DNA from: Planctomycetaceae bacterium
GTDB lineage: Bacteria; Planctomycetota; Planctomycetia; Pirellulales; Pirellulaceae
Reading direction: 5' to 3'
NCBI GenBank assembly: GCA_005798335.1
Contig: SYJV01000324.1
Coordinates: 1 to 41,631 of the forward strand
DNA: 41,631 nucleotides
Shown here: in pieces, positions 40,141 through 41,631 of the stretch
How the letters are laid out: the number at the start of each line of letters is the position of its first letter
Position numbering within the stretch: position 1 is the first letter of the stretch
Position numbers and translations under genes: made by a program
The notes under the pieces: generated by a model
The model's input: only the letters and a program-made list of their open reading frames with translations
What the model was told of the DNA's origin: nothing
Database searches by the model: none

Positions 40141-41163
40141 GTGTCCGCCACGACGCGTTTTGAGTTGGTTTGTCTGGTTGCTATTTTGACAATTGCTGGA
40201 TGCACAGGAGCGAAACCGGCCGCCGACGTTCGGTTGGAAAAAGATGCTGGTGGGCAATTAACCTCAGTGACTCTGGTTGGTCGAAACGTAACCGATGCAG
40301 ACATTAAGGAAATCGCAAAGAGCGGCCAGCAGTTGACTGAGTTGAGGTTCCAAGAGTGTTCGCGTGTAACCAGCCGAGGGATGCAGGCCTTTCAGGGCGC
40401 CTTTCCTCAATTGAAAGTGCTGGATTTGGTCCGAGTTCCAGTCGATGACGACTCACTGGCAAACTTGGCCAGCTCCACCACCTTGGCCAATGTCACTTTA
40501 GCGCATACCAAAATTGTTGGTACAGGACTTCAACACCTCGCCTCTTGCCCGCTGAAGCGACTCGCCGTCTTCAGTCGCGTTGTTACCGCCGATGGCATGA
40601 AAAATCTGGCCGCATTGCAAAGTCTCGAAGAACTCGAACTGCATTGTCAGGATTTGCCTCTCAAAGAAATCTCAGCGCTGTCGCAGCTCAAGAACCTCAA
40701 GAAACTAGTGGCCTTTCGTACGCCTTTGGGCCCACAGGGGATCGAGGTCTTGAAAGGCATGGCGCAGCTCGAGTACTTGCATCTCAATTCACCTGACATC
40801 AACGATGATTCCATTGCATCGCTTAACACCTTGATCAACTTGGAATGGGCCGAGTTCGATTACGGGACAATAACGAACCAAGGAATCAAGCAACTCCAAC
40901 TTCCCAAACTCAAGCATCTGTCGTTGGACGGTTGCTCGGCAATCACTGACGATGGGTTGGGCAATTTTGCAGGCATGCCAGCTCTTGAATCATTAATGCT
41001 CGGCAGCACTGGAGTGGCCGGTATCGATTTGACTCCGCTTGCCAATCTCCCCAACCTCAAAGTGGTTAGGCTAAAGGGTAATCAATATAAAGGCGGTGAC
41101 AAAGCCATCCAGGAACTCAAGGCGAAATTGCCCAACTGCCAAGTAATTATCATGCAAGGGTAG
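40141..41163 (+). CDS. Leucine-rich-repeat lipoprotein
   Basis: A 340-residue protein translated from GTG 40141, two bases after the preceding stop, with AGGG in the end of the lipoprotein gene as a weak Shine-Dalgarno sequence. The leader ends LTIAGC (lipidated Cys21). About twelve consecutive ~24-residue leucine-rich repeats follow (LTELRFQECSRVTSRGMQAF, LKVLDLVRVPVDDDSLANL, LEYLHLNSPDINDDSIASL, LKHLSLDGCSAITDDGLGNF), of the AMN1/F-box-like type common in planctomycetes. No further domain. It probably mediates protein binding at the cell surface or periplasmic face. Last gene of the DUF1559-lipoprotein-LRR set; the left copy of that set has no LRR gene. 41164-41298 contains nothing recognisable. 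Confidence 0.9.
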   Translation: MSATTRFELVCLVAILTIAGCTGAKPAADVRLEKDAGGQLTSVTLVGRNVTDADIKEIAKSGQQLTELRFQECSRVTSRGMQAFQGAFPQLKVLDLVRVPVDDDSLANLASSTTLANVTLAHTKIVGTGLQHLASCPLKRLAVFSRVVTADGMKNLAALQSLEELELHCQDLPLKEISALSQLKNLKKLVAFRTPLGPQGIEVLKGMAQLEYLHLNSPDINDDSIASLNTLINLEWAEFDYGTITNQGIKQLQLPKLKHLSLDGCSAITDDGLGNFAGMPALESLMLGSTGVAGIDLTPLANLPNLKVVRLKGNQYKGGDKAIQELKAKLPNCQVIIMQG

Positions 41164-41298
41164 TTAATATCGCGATGGACGTTCTGGCTTGCAAATCTGC
41201 CGCTACTGTGGCATATTGATTTAGTAACTTAGCGATTGCAAGCTCTCATTGCTTGTCCTTTTCTTTCCCGAAATATGCCGTCGTCTTCTGCCGTTCGC

Positions 41299-41414
41299 CT
41301 ATTTGATCAGCTTGGTATCTGGATGGGCGGCGATCCAGCCGAACCAGAACTCGCGATGGGCTGGAAGTCGAGGGCATGAGCGTCCAGTTGCCGTGTGGGT
41401 CAGGTCATGCTCCG
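41299..41414 (-). pseudogene. 3' fragment of a DUF3179 gene
   Basis: 41304-41414 matches the 3' end of the DUF3179 gene (10467-10577) with about 11 differences in 111 bp (90%). On the minus strand it encodes EHDLTHTATGRSCPRLPAHREFWFGWIAAHPDTKLIK and a stop at 41299-41301, keeping the reading frame. Upstream of this (beyond 41414) no DUF3179 sequence follows, so the gene is truncated. The substitutions are mostly silent or conservative, suggesting the source was functional until recently. Confidence 0.8.
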
Positions 41415-41631
41415 CACCACGCTGCAATAATCAAGCACCACCTGGCCGCCCGCATCACACAGTGAGGCAGCCTTTTCGGCACTTTTTGCAAGAGAGCTCT
41501 GCGTGCTGAGTTCCACTTTGTCGGCTGGCTGAGCCTCCAGGACTTCGCGCTCCAAAGCCCTCAATCCCCTGATATTTGACCGCATTTTCTTCTTGGCGGT
41601 GCTATCGATGTTGAGCACAGGCTTGGCCAGA
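41400..41631 (-). CDS. Partial ORF at the window edge, truncated by the DUF3179 fragment
   Basis: The minus-strand frame is open from the window end to 41400, with no start needed inside the window: LAKPVLNIDSTAKKKMRSNIR, ALEREVLEAQPADKVEL, AEKAASLCDAGGQVVLDYC, then a stop inside the DUF3179 fragment in another frame. The peptide is hydrophilic and helix-rich. I do not recognise it. The junction to foreign DNA at about 41415 suggests its true C-terminus is lost. Confidence 0.35.
   Translation of the reverse strand, partial: LAKPVLNIDSTAKKKMRSNIRGLRALEREVLEAQPADKVELSTQSSLAKSAEKAASLCDAGGQVVLDYCSVVRSMT

Overview
The window looks like chromosomal DNA of a planctomycete, most likely of the Pirellulaceae (Rhodopirellula/Pirellula type). 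The reasons are the density of families largely restricted to the PVC group (DUF1501, DUF1549/DUF1553, DUF1552, DUF1592-type multidomain cytochromes, a PVC-type membrane-bound dehydrogenase with a C-terminal haem domain, two DUF1559 pseudopilins), the many Tat or lipoprotein signals, the moderate GC content, and planctomycete-style palindromic intergenic repeats. No rRNA, tRNA, CRISPR array or complete prophage was recognised.

Layout. 0.2-5.9 kb (+): three tightly packed genes for a 13-repeat VCBS/FG-GAP propeller protein, a lipoprotein flavoenzyme ending in three haem-c motifs, and a conserved-type protein of unknown function. 5.9-12.9 kb: an accessory stretch. Two distantly related secreted five-bladed-propeller (GH32/43-like) proteins face each other between two 163-bp direct repeats, followed by a DUF3179 lipoprotein and the C-terminal remnants of a REP-associated (IS200-like) transposase next to a large REP-like hairpin. 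13.2-18.3 kb (+): a Tat/cytochrome operon (DUF1549/1553, DUF1501, amidohydrolase). 18.3-22.8 kb (+): an envelope-glycan module (polytopic GT39/GT83-like transferase, methyltransferase, polyprenyl-phosphate-type GT2, methyltransferase), with overlapping reading frames. 22.9-35.6 kb (-): one almost gapless six-gene operon, in transcription order DUF1592-type cytochrome, DUF1552, CE15-like esterase, 1245-residue PVC dehydrogenase, DUF1549/1553, DUF1501. 35.7-41.2 kb: two divergent copies of a DUF1559 pseudopilin plus small carboxypeptidase-regulatory-fold lipoprotein, the right one continuing into an LRR lipoprotein. The 1-kb divergent region between them holds a MITE-like element and a cluster of odd repeats. 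41.3-41.6 kb (-): a broken copy of the DUF3179 C-terminus abutting a truncated open frame.

How the genes may work together (inference): nearly everything is exported. The two DUF1501/DUF1553 operons and the DUF1552/DUF1592 pair carry c-type haems and Tat substrates and sit with hydrolases (CE15 esterase, amidohydrolase), which fits periplasmic processing of complex polysaccharides coupled to redox chemistry. The flavocytochrome operon is a second, separate periplasmic redox module. The most noteworthy items are the C-terminal triheme flavoenzyme operon, the composite six-gene cytochrome/esterase operon with an extra beta-sandwich in its dehydrogenase, the mirrored pseudopilin-lipoprotein units, and a collection of different palindromic or MITE-like repeats.
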